From contig JBBING010000083.1 of NCBI GenBank assembly GCA_037444005.1, positions 1 through 10,014 of the forward strand: 10,014 nucleotides of DNA, written 5' to 3'. A program made the translations under genes and the position numbers. This DNA is from DATLZC01 sp037444005 (GTDB lineage: Bacteria > Chloroflexota > Dehalococcoidia > DSTF01 > JACRBR01). The notes beneath the pieces are model-generated. The model was not told where the DNA came from. It saw nothing but the letters and a program-made list of their open reading frames with translations, and searched no databases. Below, in pieces: positions 1 to 6,409 of this stretch (within the stretch, counting starts at the first letter, position 1; the number at the start of each line of letters is the position of its first letter).

Positions 1-1
1 C

Positions 2-1069
2 GCGGCGCTCACGGAGGCGGGGCTGAGCGCGGCGGCGGGCGTCCAGACGCTGCCCGCCCGCGCCGTCGCGGAAGCGCTGCCGCTGCTCCAGCCGCAACGT
101 CCGCTCGTCGTCACCGCCCTCGACGCCGAGCACGCGCGCCATGCTATCCAGGCCCTCGGCCGCCTGTACCCGCCGGACGCGCGTTGCGCCGTCGTCCGGT
201 TCGGACACGCCCCCGAGATCCGTTGGTCGGCCCTCGCCGAGGCCGCCCCAGAGGCCGGCCCGTCGGCGCTGACGTTGCCGCCGCTGGAGCCGGTAGACGA
301 CGCGCGCACCTTCTCGGGGCTGCGCTGGGTCGTCGGTCAGTTGCGCCGGAAGTGCCCCTGGGACCGCCAGCAGACGCACGCCTCGCTCAAGGGCTATCTC
401 CTCGAAGAAGCGTACGAGACGCTGGCGGCGCTCGACGAGGGGAACGTTCGCGCGCTTTCCGAGGAGCTCGGCGACCTGATGCTGCAGATTCTGCTGCACG
501 TCGAGATCGCGGAGGAGCAGGGTGAGTTCCGCTTCGAAGACGTCACGAGCCAGATCGCGACCAAGCTCGTCCGGCGCCACCCTCACGTCTTCGGCGAAGT
601 CCAGGTCGAGTCGGCGGCCGAAGTGGCCGTGAACTGGGAGGCCATCAAGCGGCGCGAACGGGGTGTCGGCCACCTGCTGGACGCGGTGCCGCTCTCGATG
701 CCCGCGCTGGCGCAGGCGCAGTCGCTTCTCGCGCGCGCAGCCCGCGCCGGCTTCGAGTGGCAGGAGGCCCGCGACATCCTCGACAAGATCGACGAGGAGC
801 TTCGCGAGCTCGCGGCGACCCGCTCGCCCGCGGAGCGCCTCGAGGAGTTCGGCGATCTGCTCTTCGCGCTCACGTCGCTCGCGCGCCGGCTCGACGTCGA
901 CGCCGAGGAAGCGCTGCGCCTCGCTACGCGCAAGTTCCGCGAGCGCTTCGCCCGGATGGAGGCGCTCGCATCGGCGCAGGGGCGCGCCCTCGATTCGTTC
1001 ACCCTCGACGAGCTCCTCGCGCTGTGGCGAGAGGCCAAAGACGCCGAACGGGAGAGCGCGGTACACTGA
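2..1069 (+). CDS. mazG: MazG-type nucleoside triphosphate pyrophosphohydrolase, 5'-truncated, with the tail of a YabN-like N-terminal domain
   Basis: The frame is open from the window edge to TGA at 1067, giving 355 visible residues and no start. MazG hydrolyses NTPs and dNTPs to the monophosphate and pyrophosphate in the cytoplasm, a house-cleaning role. Two MazG repeats are visible. The first starts with a CPWDRQQTHASL motif near position 350 and carries the metal-binding pairs LEEAYE and EELGD (about 401-480). The second carries DEELREL and LEEFGDLL (about 790-860). The first 90 or so residues, including a YPPDARCAVVRFG stretch and a TLPPLEP linker, resemble the end of the tetrapyrrole-methylase-like domain found ahead of MazG in YabN and in many Chloroflexota proteins. 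This is inferred because most of that domain lies outside the window. A start at the GCC/ATG-poor region near 275 would cut this conserved linker, so I treat the gene as partial. The next gene follows after 28 nt and is probably co-transcribed. Confidence 0.93.
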   Translation, partial: AALTEAGLSAAAGVQTLPARAVAEALPLLQPQRPLVVTALDAEHARHAIQALGRLYPPDARCAVVRFGHAPEIRWSALAEAAPEAGPSALTLPPLEPVDDARTFSGLRWVVGQLRRKCPWDRQQTHASLKGYLLEEAYETLAALDEGNVRALSEELGDLMLQILLHVEIAEEQGEFRFEDVTSQIATKLVRRHPHVFGEVQVESAAEVAVNWEAIKRRERGVGHLLDAVPLSMPALAQAQSLLARAARAGFEWQEARDILDKIDEELRELAATRSPAERLEEFGDLLFALTSLARRLDVDAEEALRLATRKFRERFARMEALASAQGRALDSFTLDELLALWREAKDAERESAVH

Positions 1070-1097
1070 ACGCCACAGCCCGCGAAGAGGAGACCAC

Positions 1098-1679
1098 ATG
1101 ACCCGACCGTCGACCAGCGTCGTCACGCCCGAGCGCTACGCGCAGGGGCTCACGTGGGAGCAGTGGATGCAGGCCATCGAGAAGAACCAGGCCCGCTTCC
1201 AGGAGAACTACGACGAAACCGTCCTGCCGTCCGAAGACGTGGAGGCCATCCGCGCCCTCGTCGCGCGTCCGGACGGGCCTGCGAAGTGCCTCGCCATCGG
1301 CGAGGACTGGTGCCCGGACGTGTTCCGCGGCCTGCCTGTGATGGCGAAGCTCGCCCACGCCACCGGCATGGAGCTCCGGATCTTCTTCCGGGACCGCAAC
1401 AAGGACATCATGGCCGAATTCCTCAACCGGGGTGAGTTCGAGTCCATCCCCGTGTTCGTCTTCTACACCCGCGACCTGCGGTACATCGCGCACTGGATCG
1501 AGCGGCCGCAGAAGGCGAACGACGAGATGCATCTGCTGCGGGCCATCTTCGAGGGCCGCTCGCGGGAAGAGACCCGCGACGAATACATCGCGTTCCAGCG
1601 CGGCCCCGTCTGGGCGGGATGGCGTCTCGAGACGGTCCGCGAGATTCGAGCGCTGCTCGAAGCGCAGTACCGGGACTAG
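1098..1679 (+). CDS. thioredoxin-fold family protein with a single-cysteine active site (WCPDV)
   Basis: The product has 193 residues, begins at ATG and has a good Shine-Dalgarno sequence (GAGGAG, 1087-1092, 5 nt spacing). The central part, GEDWCPDVFRGLP (about residues 68-80), matches the active-site helix of thioredoxin-like proteins. The loop before SIPVF (Pro118) provides the expected cis-proline. The usual CxxC is reduced to Cys72-Pro-Asp-Val, so the resolving cysteine is absent and classical disulfide exchange is unlikely. A monothiol or non-redox role is possible. There is no signal peptide or membrane segment, so it should be cytoplasmic. It resembles the PF14595-type thioredoxin family found in many bacteria, whose members are mostly uncharacterised. 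It lies 28 nt downstream of mazG, which suggests one operon. The physiological substrate cannot be told from the sequence. Confidence 0.85.
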   Translation: MTRPSTSVVTPERYAQGLTWEQWMQAIEKNQARFQENYDETVLPSEDVEAIRALVARPDGPAKCLAIGEDWCPDVFRGLPVMAKLAHATGMELRIFFRDRNKDIMAEFLNRGEFESIPVFVFYTRDLRYIAHWIERPQKANDEMHLLRAIFEGRSREETRDEYIAFQRGPVWAGWRLETVREIRALLEAQYRD

Positions 1680-1812
1680 GGATTCCCGGGCGCCCTCGGG
1701 TCTCGCCCTCCAGCCGGAGCCTCCGCCCGCCGAACCTCTACAGGGACGCGCTCGTTCAGCGCGAGGGATGCGGCCAACGTCGGGATGACGCGCGCGACCC
1801 GGAGGAACGGGC

Positions 1813-3054
1813 GTGGAACGCGTCCAGTCCGGCGTCATCGACCGAGTGCGGGCCGAACAGTACGAGCAGGCGCTGGCCCGCATCGTCCTCATTTCCGTCT
1901 TCATGGCGTTCTGGGGGCTGCTGTGGGCCCTCCGCATGCCCCTGCCCGTCGAGTTTCTGATCCTCATGGCCCTCGAGAACGCGTTCTTCGTGGGCTATCT
2001 GGGCCTGGTGGCCCGGCTTCCCTCGGCGAGGGGCATCGTCGTCGCCAGCTACGGCATGCTCGCCGTCGAGATTGTGGTGCACACGACCATGGTGCACTTC
2101 CTGGGCACGCTCTCGTGGCTGGGCAGCTTCGCGTACATGTACGGCCTCATCTTCGCGAACACCTTCCTCGACCTGAAGCGCGGCCTCGTCTTCACGACCT
2201 GCGACGCAGGCGCGTTCGTCGCCCTGATCCTCCTCGAGGCCACGGGAGTGGTCCCACATCATCCCGTGTTCCCGGAAGATCCGCTGCGGTATCGAGACCC
2301 GCGCTTTGTGGCGACGACGATTCTGTTGTCGGCGGGCGTGTTCTACACGGTCTACCTCTGGGTGAACTGGGTGGGCCACCAACTGCGCCGCGAGCGCGAT
2401 GCGGCGCTGTGCGCCCAGGCGGAGGCCGCGCGGGCCAGCGAGGCCCTTCGTGAGGCGAACCTCCAGCTCGAGGCGCGGGTCCGGGAGCGCACCCGCGAGC
2501 TCGAGGAATCGAACCGCAGGCTCGCCGACCTCCCGGAGCGCTTGCGCGAGCTGGCGGACCGCGACCCCTTGACTGGCATCTGGAACCGCCGCGCCGGGCG
2601 AGAGCGCATGGCGCAGCGGTTCTGCGAAGCGTCGGCACGCGCGCTGCCCTTCGCCGTCCTGCTGTTCGACGTCGATGGCTTCAAAGCGCTGAACGACCGG
2701 CACGGCCACGACACCGGCGATGAAGTGCTGCAGCGGCTCGCCCATGCCCTGAGCGCGGCCGCGACAGGCGCCGACGTCGTGAGCCGCCGTGGGGGCGACG
2801 AGTTCGAAGTGGCGCTCTTCGGCAGAGGAGCGTCCGGCGCCATCGAGTATGCCTCGACCGTCGCGGGCGCCCTCGACGGCGCTCGTGATGGCGTCCCGCG
2901 TTTCACCGTGAGTGTGGGCGTGGCCGCCTTCCCCGCCGACGCCACGACCTTCGACGCGCTCTGCGTGTGCGCTGACAACGCGATGTACCGGGCCAAGCAG
3001 GCCGGCGGCGGACGCATCGCCGCGTGGTCCCCCGACGCCGCCGAGGCGGCTTGA
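1813..3054 (+). CDS. membrane-anchored GGDEF diguanylate cyclase
   Basis: The product has 413 residues, starts at GTG and is preceded by GGAGGA (1801-1806, 6 nt spacing). It should make cyclic di-GMP from two GTP. About six hydrophobic segments (near 22-40, 46-68, 74-94, 98-117, 124-143 and 167-187) form the N-terminal half. A charged, Ala/Glu/Arg-rich coiled-coil signalling helix follows (about 188-248). The cyclase domain begins with DPLTGIWNRR (251-260), continues with FDVDGFKALND and HGHDTGDEVL, and carries an intact GGDEF signature at 327-331. The product-inhibition I-site (RxxD five residues before GGDEF) reads TGAD, so its arginine is missing and feedback inhibition by c-di-GMP is probably lost. 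The membrane part does not match a sensor domain I can name (7TMR-like or MASE-like are possible). No EAL domain is present. The gene stands alone, 133 nt after the thioredoxin-like gene, and I found no clear promoter in that gap. Confidence 0.92.
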   Translation: MERVQSGVIDRVRAEQYEQALARIVLISVFMAFWGLLWALRMPLPVEFLILMALENAFFVGYLGLVARLPSARGIVVASYGMLAVEIVVHTTMVHFLGTLSWLGSFAYMYGLIFANTFLDLKRGLVFTTCDAGAFVALILLEATGVVPHHPVFPEDPLRYRDPRFVATTILLSAGVFYTVYLWVNWVGHQLRRERDAALCAQAEAARASEALREANLQLEARVRERTRELEESNRRLADLPERLRELADRDPLTGIWNRRAGRERMAQRFCEASARALPFAVLLFDVDGFKALNDRHGHDTGDEVLQRLAHALSAAATGADVVSRRGGDEFEVALFGRGASGAIEYASTVAGALDGARDGVPRFTVSVGVAAFPADATTFDALCVCADNAMYRAKQAGGGRIAAWSPDAAEAA

Positions 3055-3075
3055 ACGCCGAAGCGCCAGACGCGA

Positions 3076-3104
3076 TTGAAGGGGCTCGCCCAGCGGCGTA
3101 TACT
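3076..3104 (+). promoter_or_regulatory. sigma70-type promoter of tRNA-Gly
   Basis: The sequence shows TTGAAG (3076-3081) and TATACT (3099-3104) separated by exactly 17 nt. The mature tRNA begins 12 nt after the -10 box. Both hexamers match the consensus at five of six positions. The promoter lies just after the diguanylate cyclase stop codon at 3054. Confidence 0.8.
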
Positions 3105-3115
3105 GGTGCCGCTTC

Positions 3116-3190
<75 letters not shown>

Positions 3191-3200
3191 TCGACCTCAC

Positions 3201-3225
3201 GGCGCGCGGTCATTCGCCGCGCGCC
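3201..3225 (+). terminator. hairpin terminator after tRNA-Gly, possibly bidirectional
   Basis: GGCGCGCGG (3201-3209) pairs perfectly with CCGCGCGCC (3217-3225) across a 7-nt loop. It is followed by TCGTGTTGT, which is only moderately T-rich. It lies between tRNA-Gly and the oppositely oriented glycoside hydrolase gene that ends at 3245, so it could stop transcripts from either side. Confidence 0.65.
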
Positions 3226-3244
3226 TCGTGTTGTCGAGACGGTG

Positions 3245-4285
3245 TCACGGCCGTCGCTCGTGGCCAGCGCCGGTCAGCTCGCGGATGAAGGCGACCTCCT
3301 CGGGATCGTAGGGCGAGCCGTCGGGGCGGAAGATGTCGTGGAACCAGATCTCCGCCTCGCCCGTCCACGCGACGTGGGTCTGCGTCTTCCCGTTCACGAG
3401 GCCCCAGTTGTAGCATCCCACCCCCTCCCGCTGGAACACAGGAAGACAGCCCCGGAAGGTGCTCCCCAGGGTTCGGGCCATGTACTCCGTGCAGATAACG
3501 GGACGTTCGTGGCGCTTCAGCCGTCCGATGAGCGTTTTGAGCCGCTCGGGGCCCTCGTAGCAGTGGAAGGTGACGATGTCGGAGAGGGCCACGAGGCGGC
3601 GGTTGAGCTCACGGTCGGGCGACCACAGACCCGCCGTGAGGGGCTGCTCGGGACGCGCCGCCCGCGCCCACGCGAAGGCGAGCTCGAGCAATTCGAGGTG
3701 GCGCGGCAACGCCTCCTCGCGGCGCCGCCGCGCGGCCGGGTCCTCGGACCACGGAGGCGGGAGCCCGTTCGTCACCTCGTTGTACAGGTCCCAGGCGAGC
3801 ACGCGCTCGTCCGCACGGAACGCGCGCACGACGCCCGTCACGTACGCTTTGAGCCGCTCGCGCGCCTCGCCCGACGCGATGACGGCGTGGCCCGGCGACT
3901 GGAGCCACCGCGAGTTGTGGCGCCCCCGCGCCGGCGGAGGCTGCGGCCCCAGCGTCGCCCCGTCGTTCCAGCAGTCGTCGAACAGCACGAACATCACGAC
4001 GATGCCGTGACGCCGGGCGATGTCGAGGAACGCGTCGATGCGGCCGGCGAACCCTCGGGCGTCGGCTGCCCACAGGAGGTCGTGCAGAAACACCCGGACC
4101 GTATTGAAGCCCAGCGCTTCGGCCCACCCGAGTTCGCGGTCGATGGTCTCGGGGTCGAACGTCTCGGCCTGCCACATCTCGAGTTGGTTGACGGCGGAGC
4201 TAGGGATGAAATTGCACCCCACCAGCCAGGGCTGGCGCCGGTACCAATCGTTCACCCGTCGGGTCGGCCAGCGCGCGTCGGACAT
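3245..4285 (-). CDS. intracellular GH5/clan GH-A-type glycoside hydrolase (cellulase-family)
   Basis: The product has 346 residues from the ATG at 4285. A TTG at 4333 would add 16 residues that look unlike the family, while MSDARWP followed by WYRRQPWLVGCNFIPSSAVNQLEMWQ is the expected beginning. There is no Shine-Dalgarno sequence before the ATG. A weak promoter can be read at TTGCCC (4333-4328) and TACGCT (4309-4304). The protein looks like a single TIM barrel. The probable acid/base is Glu170 in DLYNE after strand beta-4, the nucleophile is Glu267 in CTEY after beta-7, and HCYEG (241-245) is the beta-6 signature. This fits a retaining clan GH-A enzyme often annotated as a cellulase-family or beta-xylanase-like hydrolase. 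The substrate is unknown. There is no signal peptide, so it probably acts on imported oligosaccharides or on internal glycosides. No sugar transporter or regulator lies nearby; it sits alone between tRNA genes. Confidence 0.85.
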   Translation of the reverse strand: MSDARWPTRRVNDWYRRQPWLVGCNFIPSSAVNQLEMWQAETFDPETIDRELGWAEALGFNTVRVFLHDLLWAADARGFAGRIDAFLDIARRHGIVVMFVLFDDCWNDGATLGPQPPPARGRHNSRWLQSPGHAVIASGEARERLKAYVTGVVRAFRADERVLAWDLYNEVTNGLPPPWSEDPAARRRREEALPRHLELLELAFAWARAARPEQPLTAGLWSPDRELNRRLVALSDIVTFHCYEGPERLKTLIGRLKRHERPVICTEYMARTLGSTFRGCLPVFQREGVGCYNWGLVNGKTQTHVAWTGEAEIWFHDIFRPDGSPYDPEEVAFIRELTGAGHERRP

Positions 4286-4342
4286 GGCGTCGAATCGGGT
4301 CGAAGCGTACGAGATGGCCACGACGCCGGGCAAGGCGGGCGG

Positions 4343-4371
4343 TTTGCAGGTGTAGGGCGCGCTGCTATGAT
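4343..4371 (+). promoter_or_regulatory. promoter of the tRNA-Leu/tRNA-Gln unit
   Basis: TTTGCA (4343-4348) and TATGAT (4366-4371) are separated by 17 nt. The -10 box matches consensus at five of six positions. It lies in the divergent gap between the glycoside hydrolase gene and tRNA-Leu, and the mature tRNA starts 31 nt downstream of the -10 box. Confidence 0.65.
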
Positions 4372-4380
4372 GGGGGTGGA

Positions 4381-4398
4381 ATCGGCCGTGCGGCCGAT
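4381..4398 (+). other. hairpin in the 5' leader of tRNA-Leu
   Basis: ATCGGCC (4381-4387) pairs perfectly with GGCCGAT (4392-4398) around a GTGC loop, right where the transcript should begin and 4 nt before the mature tRNA. No T-run follows, so it is unlikely to be a terminator. It may affect RNase P processing or transcript stability, or have no role. Confidence 0.45.
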
Positions 4399-4402
4399 CC
4401 GG

Positions 4403-4491
4403 GCCGAAGTGGCGGAATTGGCAGACGCGACAGTCTCAAAAACTGTTGGGCCGCGAGGCCCGTGCCGGTTCGATCCCGGCCTTCGGCACCA
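4403..4491 (+). tRNA. tRNA-Leu (anticodon CAA)
   Basis: This is a class II tRNA. The acceptor arms GCCGAAG (4403-4409) and CTTCGGC (4481-4487) pair perfectly. The anticodon stem ACAGT/ACTGT flanks the loop CTCAAAA with CAA at 4437-4439. The long variable arm is GGGCC-GCGA-GGCCC, and the T arm is GCCGG-TTCGATC-CCGGC. The discriminator is A and the CCA end is encoded (4489-4491). It reads UUG codons. Confidence 0.97.
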
Positions 4492-4511
4492 CCTCCGACG
4501 CGAGCCCTCGT

Positions 4512-4535
4512 GAGGCGGGTCTGGAGACCCGCCTC
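4512..4535 (+). terminator. strong hairpin between tRNA-Leu and tRNA-Gln
   Basis: GAGGCGGGTC (4512-4521) and GACCCGCCTC (4526-4535) form a perfect 10-bp stem with a TGGA loop, followed by GTGTGTGCTT. It looks like an intrinsic terminator with a poor T-tract. I see no promoter in the 22 nt between it and tRNA-Gln, so it may instead be a leaky or processing hairpin inside a two-tRNA transcript. Confidence 0.55.
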
Positions 4536-4557
4536 GTGTGTGCTTCGGCGCCGGCGT

Positions 4558-4631
4558 TGCCGGGTGGTGTAACGGTAGCACAGGGGCCTTTGGAGCCTCT
4601 TGTCAAGGTTCGAATCCTTGCCCGGCAACCA
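4558..4631 (+). tRNA. tRNA-Gln (anticodon TTG)
   Basis: The acceptor arms TGCCGGG (4558-4564) and CCCGGCA (4621-4627) pair perfectly. The D arm is GTGT-AACGGTA-GCAC. The anticodon stem GGGGC/GCCTC surrounds CTTTGGA with TTG at 4590-4592. The T arm is CAAGG-TTCGAAT-CCTTG. The discriminator is A and the CCA end is encoded (4629-4631). It probably depends on the tRNA-Leu promoter. Confidence 0.96.
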
Positions 4632-4768
4632 CCCCTTCAGCCGGCGTACGTGTCCGCGACAGACGATTCCCTTCCTAGGTCCGCCTGGCGCCGTCGGCCG
4701 GCGGTGTTCGCACCCGTATCGGGGCGCTGTGGAGCCAGTCCCGTCCCCGAGAGCCCGACGGCTCGCTC

Positions 4769-4829
4769 CACTATGAAGCAACGCCTTGCCCCACGATGAA
4801 GGAAGCAACGCTCTACCGCACGATGAAGG
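4769..4829. repeat. short imperfect tandem repeat, about 27-bp period
   Basis: CACGATGAAGG occurs at 4792-4802 and again at 4819-4829 (27 nt apart), with a variant CACTATGAAG at 4769-4778. Between these, AGCAACGC occurs at 4777-4784 and 4804-4811, also 27 nt apart. The last unit runs directly into the left arm of the palindromic hairpin at 4825. Confidence 0.5.
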
Positions 4830-4850
4830 CCACCCTTCAGCGTGGCCTTC
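4825..4850. repeat. palindromic hairpin, copy A (possible REP-like element or terminator)
   Basis: GAAGGCCAC (4825-4833) pairs with GTGGCCTTC (4842-4850) around an 8-nt loop. Positions 4821-4840 are the exact reverse complement of 4918-4937 in the second hairpin, so the two are inverted copies. No T-tract follows directly. A terminator for the tRNA transcript is possible, but the distance from tRNA-Gln (about 190 nt) makes this uncertain. Confidence 0.5.
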
Positions 4851-4872
4851 CCGTCGAATCGTAGAGCGAGCA

Positions 4873-5145
4873 TCATGTCTCAGCGCCCACCTTCTGAGCC
4901 AAGCGCCGAAGGCCACCCTGAAGGGTGGCCTTCATCGGGAGATGCGAAGCCGACATTCCACCACGCGGCGCCGCCCTTCGAACACGTGCAGACCGGGCAG
5001 TGAGGTAGAATCCTTCATCCAGGTCGAGCGATAGGCGCCAGACCCGGTCCAGCGCCAGCGCCGCCGACAGCAGCATCTCGACGACCAGCGCGACCGGAAA
5101 CCAATTTTTCGCCGCCAGATCGCGAACCGGGAATGTCGCTGTCAA
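4873..5145 (-). pseudogene. possible N-terminal fragment of a membrane glycosyltransferase (GT39-like)
   Basis: The minus-strand frame opens with a TTG and gives a hydrophobic segment (about residues 16-33), then RVWRLSLDLDEGFYLTA (about 35-50). A first transmembrane helix followed by an acidic DE-containing loop is how many GT39/PMT-type membrane glycosyltransferases begin. After residue 50 the similarity ends, and the frame runs into palindromic hairpin B, so the rest of any such gene is missing. The resemblance is short and the start is weak, so this may be chance. Confidence 0.2.
4908..4933. repeat. palindromic hairpin, copy B (inverted relative to copy A)
   Basis: GAAGGCCACCC (4908-4918) and GGGTGGCCTTC (4923-4933) form a perfect 11-bp stem with a TGAA loop. 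It shares a perfect 20-bp inverted match with copy A, so both could also pair with each other in one RNA. Paired palindromes in opposite orientation recall REP/BIME elements. A bidirectional terminator is the alternative. Confidence 0.55.
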
Positions 5146-5255
5146 CTTCGATCACCGTCTTTCGGACTACCGTGTCGCGTCACCGTGTTCGCCTGCGCAT
5201 GCTAGCAGCAACCGAAGCATACCGTCTCGACCTCCCGCATCGCCCGCGTTCCTGC

Positions 5256-5261
5256 TACTAT
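5256..5261 (+). promoter_or_regulatory. -10 box of a leaderless dinB promoter
   Basis: TACTAT keeps the key T, A, A and T positions of a -10 element and lies 6 nt before the dinB GTG. Transcription would therefore start at or next to the start codon. No Shine-Dalgarno sequence precedes the GTG, which agrees with a leaderless mRNA. I found no good -35 box and no SOS-box palindrome. Confidence 0.5.
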
Positions 5262-5267
5262 CGCCCT

Positions 5268-6335
5268 GTGACCCGCTGTATCGCCCATGTCGACCTCAAC
5301 GCCTTCTATGCGGCGGTAGAGGCGCTGGAACGCCCGGAGCTGCGCGGCAAGCCCGTCATCGTCGGCGCGCCGCCCGACCGCCGTGGCGTCGTCGCCACCG
5401 CCTCCTACGAAGCGCGGAAATACGGCGTTCGTTCCGCCATGCCATCCCGCACAGCCGCCCGCCTTTGCCCCCAGGCCATCTTCGTCCGCCCAAACTTCCC
5501 CCTCTACCGGCGCTACTCGCGCCGCGTGATGGACGTGATACGCGAGGCGACGCCCCAGATCGAGCAGGTGAGCATCGACGAGGCGTATCTCGACCTCACC
5601 GAGGCCGCGGGCGGCGATTTCGACCGCGCGGTGGCGCTCGCCCGCGATCTCCAGCGCCGCATCAAGGACGAGACCGGCCTCGACTGCTCCATCGGGGTCG
5701 CGTCCAACAAGCTCGTGGCCAAGATCGCCTGCGGCCGAGGGAAGCCCCACGGCTTCACCATCGTCAGACCCGGTGAAGAGGCCGCCTTCCTCGCGCCGCT
5801 TCCCGTCGAGGAGGCGCCCGGCATCGGCCCGGTGACGGCGGAGGCGCTCCGCCGATCGGGGATCCCGACGCTGGGCGAGCTCGCCGCGTGCGAGGAAGCG
5901 GAGCTCGTGGAGCGCTTCGGGAAGCGCGGCGCCTGGATGCGCGCGGCGGCGCTGGGCGTCGACGATTCCCCCGTCGTGACGGCGTGGCAGCCGAAATCCA
6001 TCTCCAGCGAGACCACGTTCGAGACCGACGTCGCCGATCCCCGCGAGCTCCACGCGACGCTGCGCCGTCTCGCGGAGGACGTGGCCCGACGGATGGAGGG
6101 CCAGGGCGTGCGCGCGCGGACCGTCGGCGTCAAGATCCGCTACGGCAATTTCGAGACCGTGACGCGCGCCCGCACCCGGCCGTGGGCGATCGGCGACGCC
6201 GACGCGCTCGCCCGGGAGGCCATCGCGCTGTTCGACCTCCACTGGCAGCGCGGCCGGCCGGTGCGCCTCCTCGGCGTCAAGGCGGACCACCTGACCCGCG
6301 AGCCTCACGAAGCAGAACAGGCCCGCCTCCTGTAA
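5268..6335 (+). CDS. dinB: DNA polymerase IV (Y-family translesion polymerase)
   Basis: The product has 355 residues from GTG at 5268, the usual family length. The frame is open further upstream to 5133, but those residues are not polymerase-like, and homologues begin with the motif seen here as CIAHVDLNAFYAAVEAL. The enzyme copies damaged templates in the cytoplasm. Catalytic metal ligands are Asp9 and the Asp104-Glu105 pair in SIDEAYLDL. Tyr14 occupies the steric-gate position that excludes ribonucleotides. The fingers motif GVVATASYEARKYGVRSAMP (about 40-59), GLDCSIGVASNKLVAKIA (137-154), the helix-hairpin-helix motif APGIGPVTAEALRRSGI (183-199) and a C-terminal little-finger domain are all present. 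The last residues, QARLL, could serve as a beta-clamp-binding tail, though the match is loose. It appears to be a single-gene unit; the lipoprotein gene follows after 74 nt. Confidence 0.96.
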   Translation: MTRCIAHVDLNAFYAAVEALERPELRGKPVIVGAPPDRRGVVATASYEARKYGVRSAMPSRTAARLCPQAIFVRPNFPLYRRYSRRVMDVIREATPQIEQVSIDEAYLDLTEAAGGDFDRAVALARDLQRRIKDETGLDCSIGVASNKLVAKIACGRGKPHGFTIVRPGEEAAFLAPLPVEEAPGIGPVTAEALRRSGIPTLGELAACEEAELVERFGKRGAWMRAAALGVDDSPVVTAWQPKSISSETTFETDVADPRELHATLRRLAEDVARRMEGQGVRARTVGVKIRYGNFETVTRARTRPWAIGDADALAREAIALFDLHWQRGRPVRLLGVKADHLTREPHEAEQARLL

Positions 6336-6409
6336 CCACTCACCACGAATCCGCGCGCGCCCGTCGCGCGTATCTCACACGAAGTTCCTTCCGCGTCAGG
6401 ACGCCGCCT

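Larger units (their letters stand above)
4632..5267. other. 636-nt stretch between tRNA-Gln and dinB without a convincing intact gene
   Basis: No open frame here has a credible start and protein-like composition over its whole length. It holds a short imperfect tandem repeat, two palindromic hairpins in opposite orientation, one possible gene fragment on the minus strand, and the dinB promoter at its right end. Positions 4632-4768 hold nothing I can name. Confidence 0.6.

Noticed and set aside
1680..1720. Terminator after the thioredoxin-like gene
   Set aside because: CCCGGGCGCCCTCGGG gives only a 4-bp stem, or a small palindrome, without a T-tract.
1756..2745. Minus-strand open frame of 329 codons opposite the diguanylate cyclase
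   Set aside because: Shadow of the GGDEF gene, with low-complexity Arg/Glu/His-rich composition.
4769..4829. CRISPR array from the 27-bp-period repeat
   Set aside because: Only two to three imperfect adjacent units exist, with no unique spacers and no cas genes.
4365..4916. Minus-strand open frame covering tRNA-Leu, tRNA-Gln and hairpin A
   Set aside because: It lies antisense to two perfect tRNAs; the KDSNLDK-like stretch is the tRNA-Gln region read backwards.
5160..5267. SOS box (CGAAC-N4-GTTCG type) upstream of dinB
   Set aside because: Only isolated GTTCG and CGTTC fragments occur; no spaced inverted pair is present.
4469..5267. Integration site at a tRNA (attL/attR direct repeat)
   Set aside because: No copy of any tRNA 3' end is found in the downstream region, and there is no integrase.
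5202..6308. Long minus-strand open frame opposite dinB
   Set aside because: It mirrors dinB codons and has no recognisable domain; dinB has every Y-family motif.
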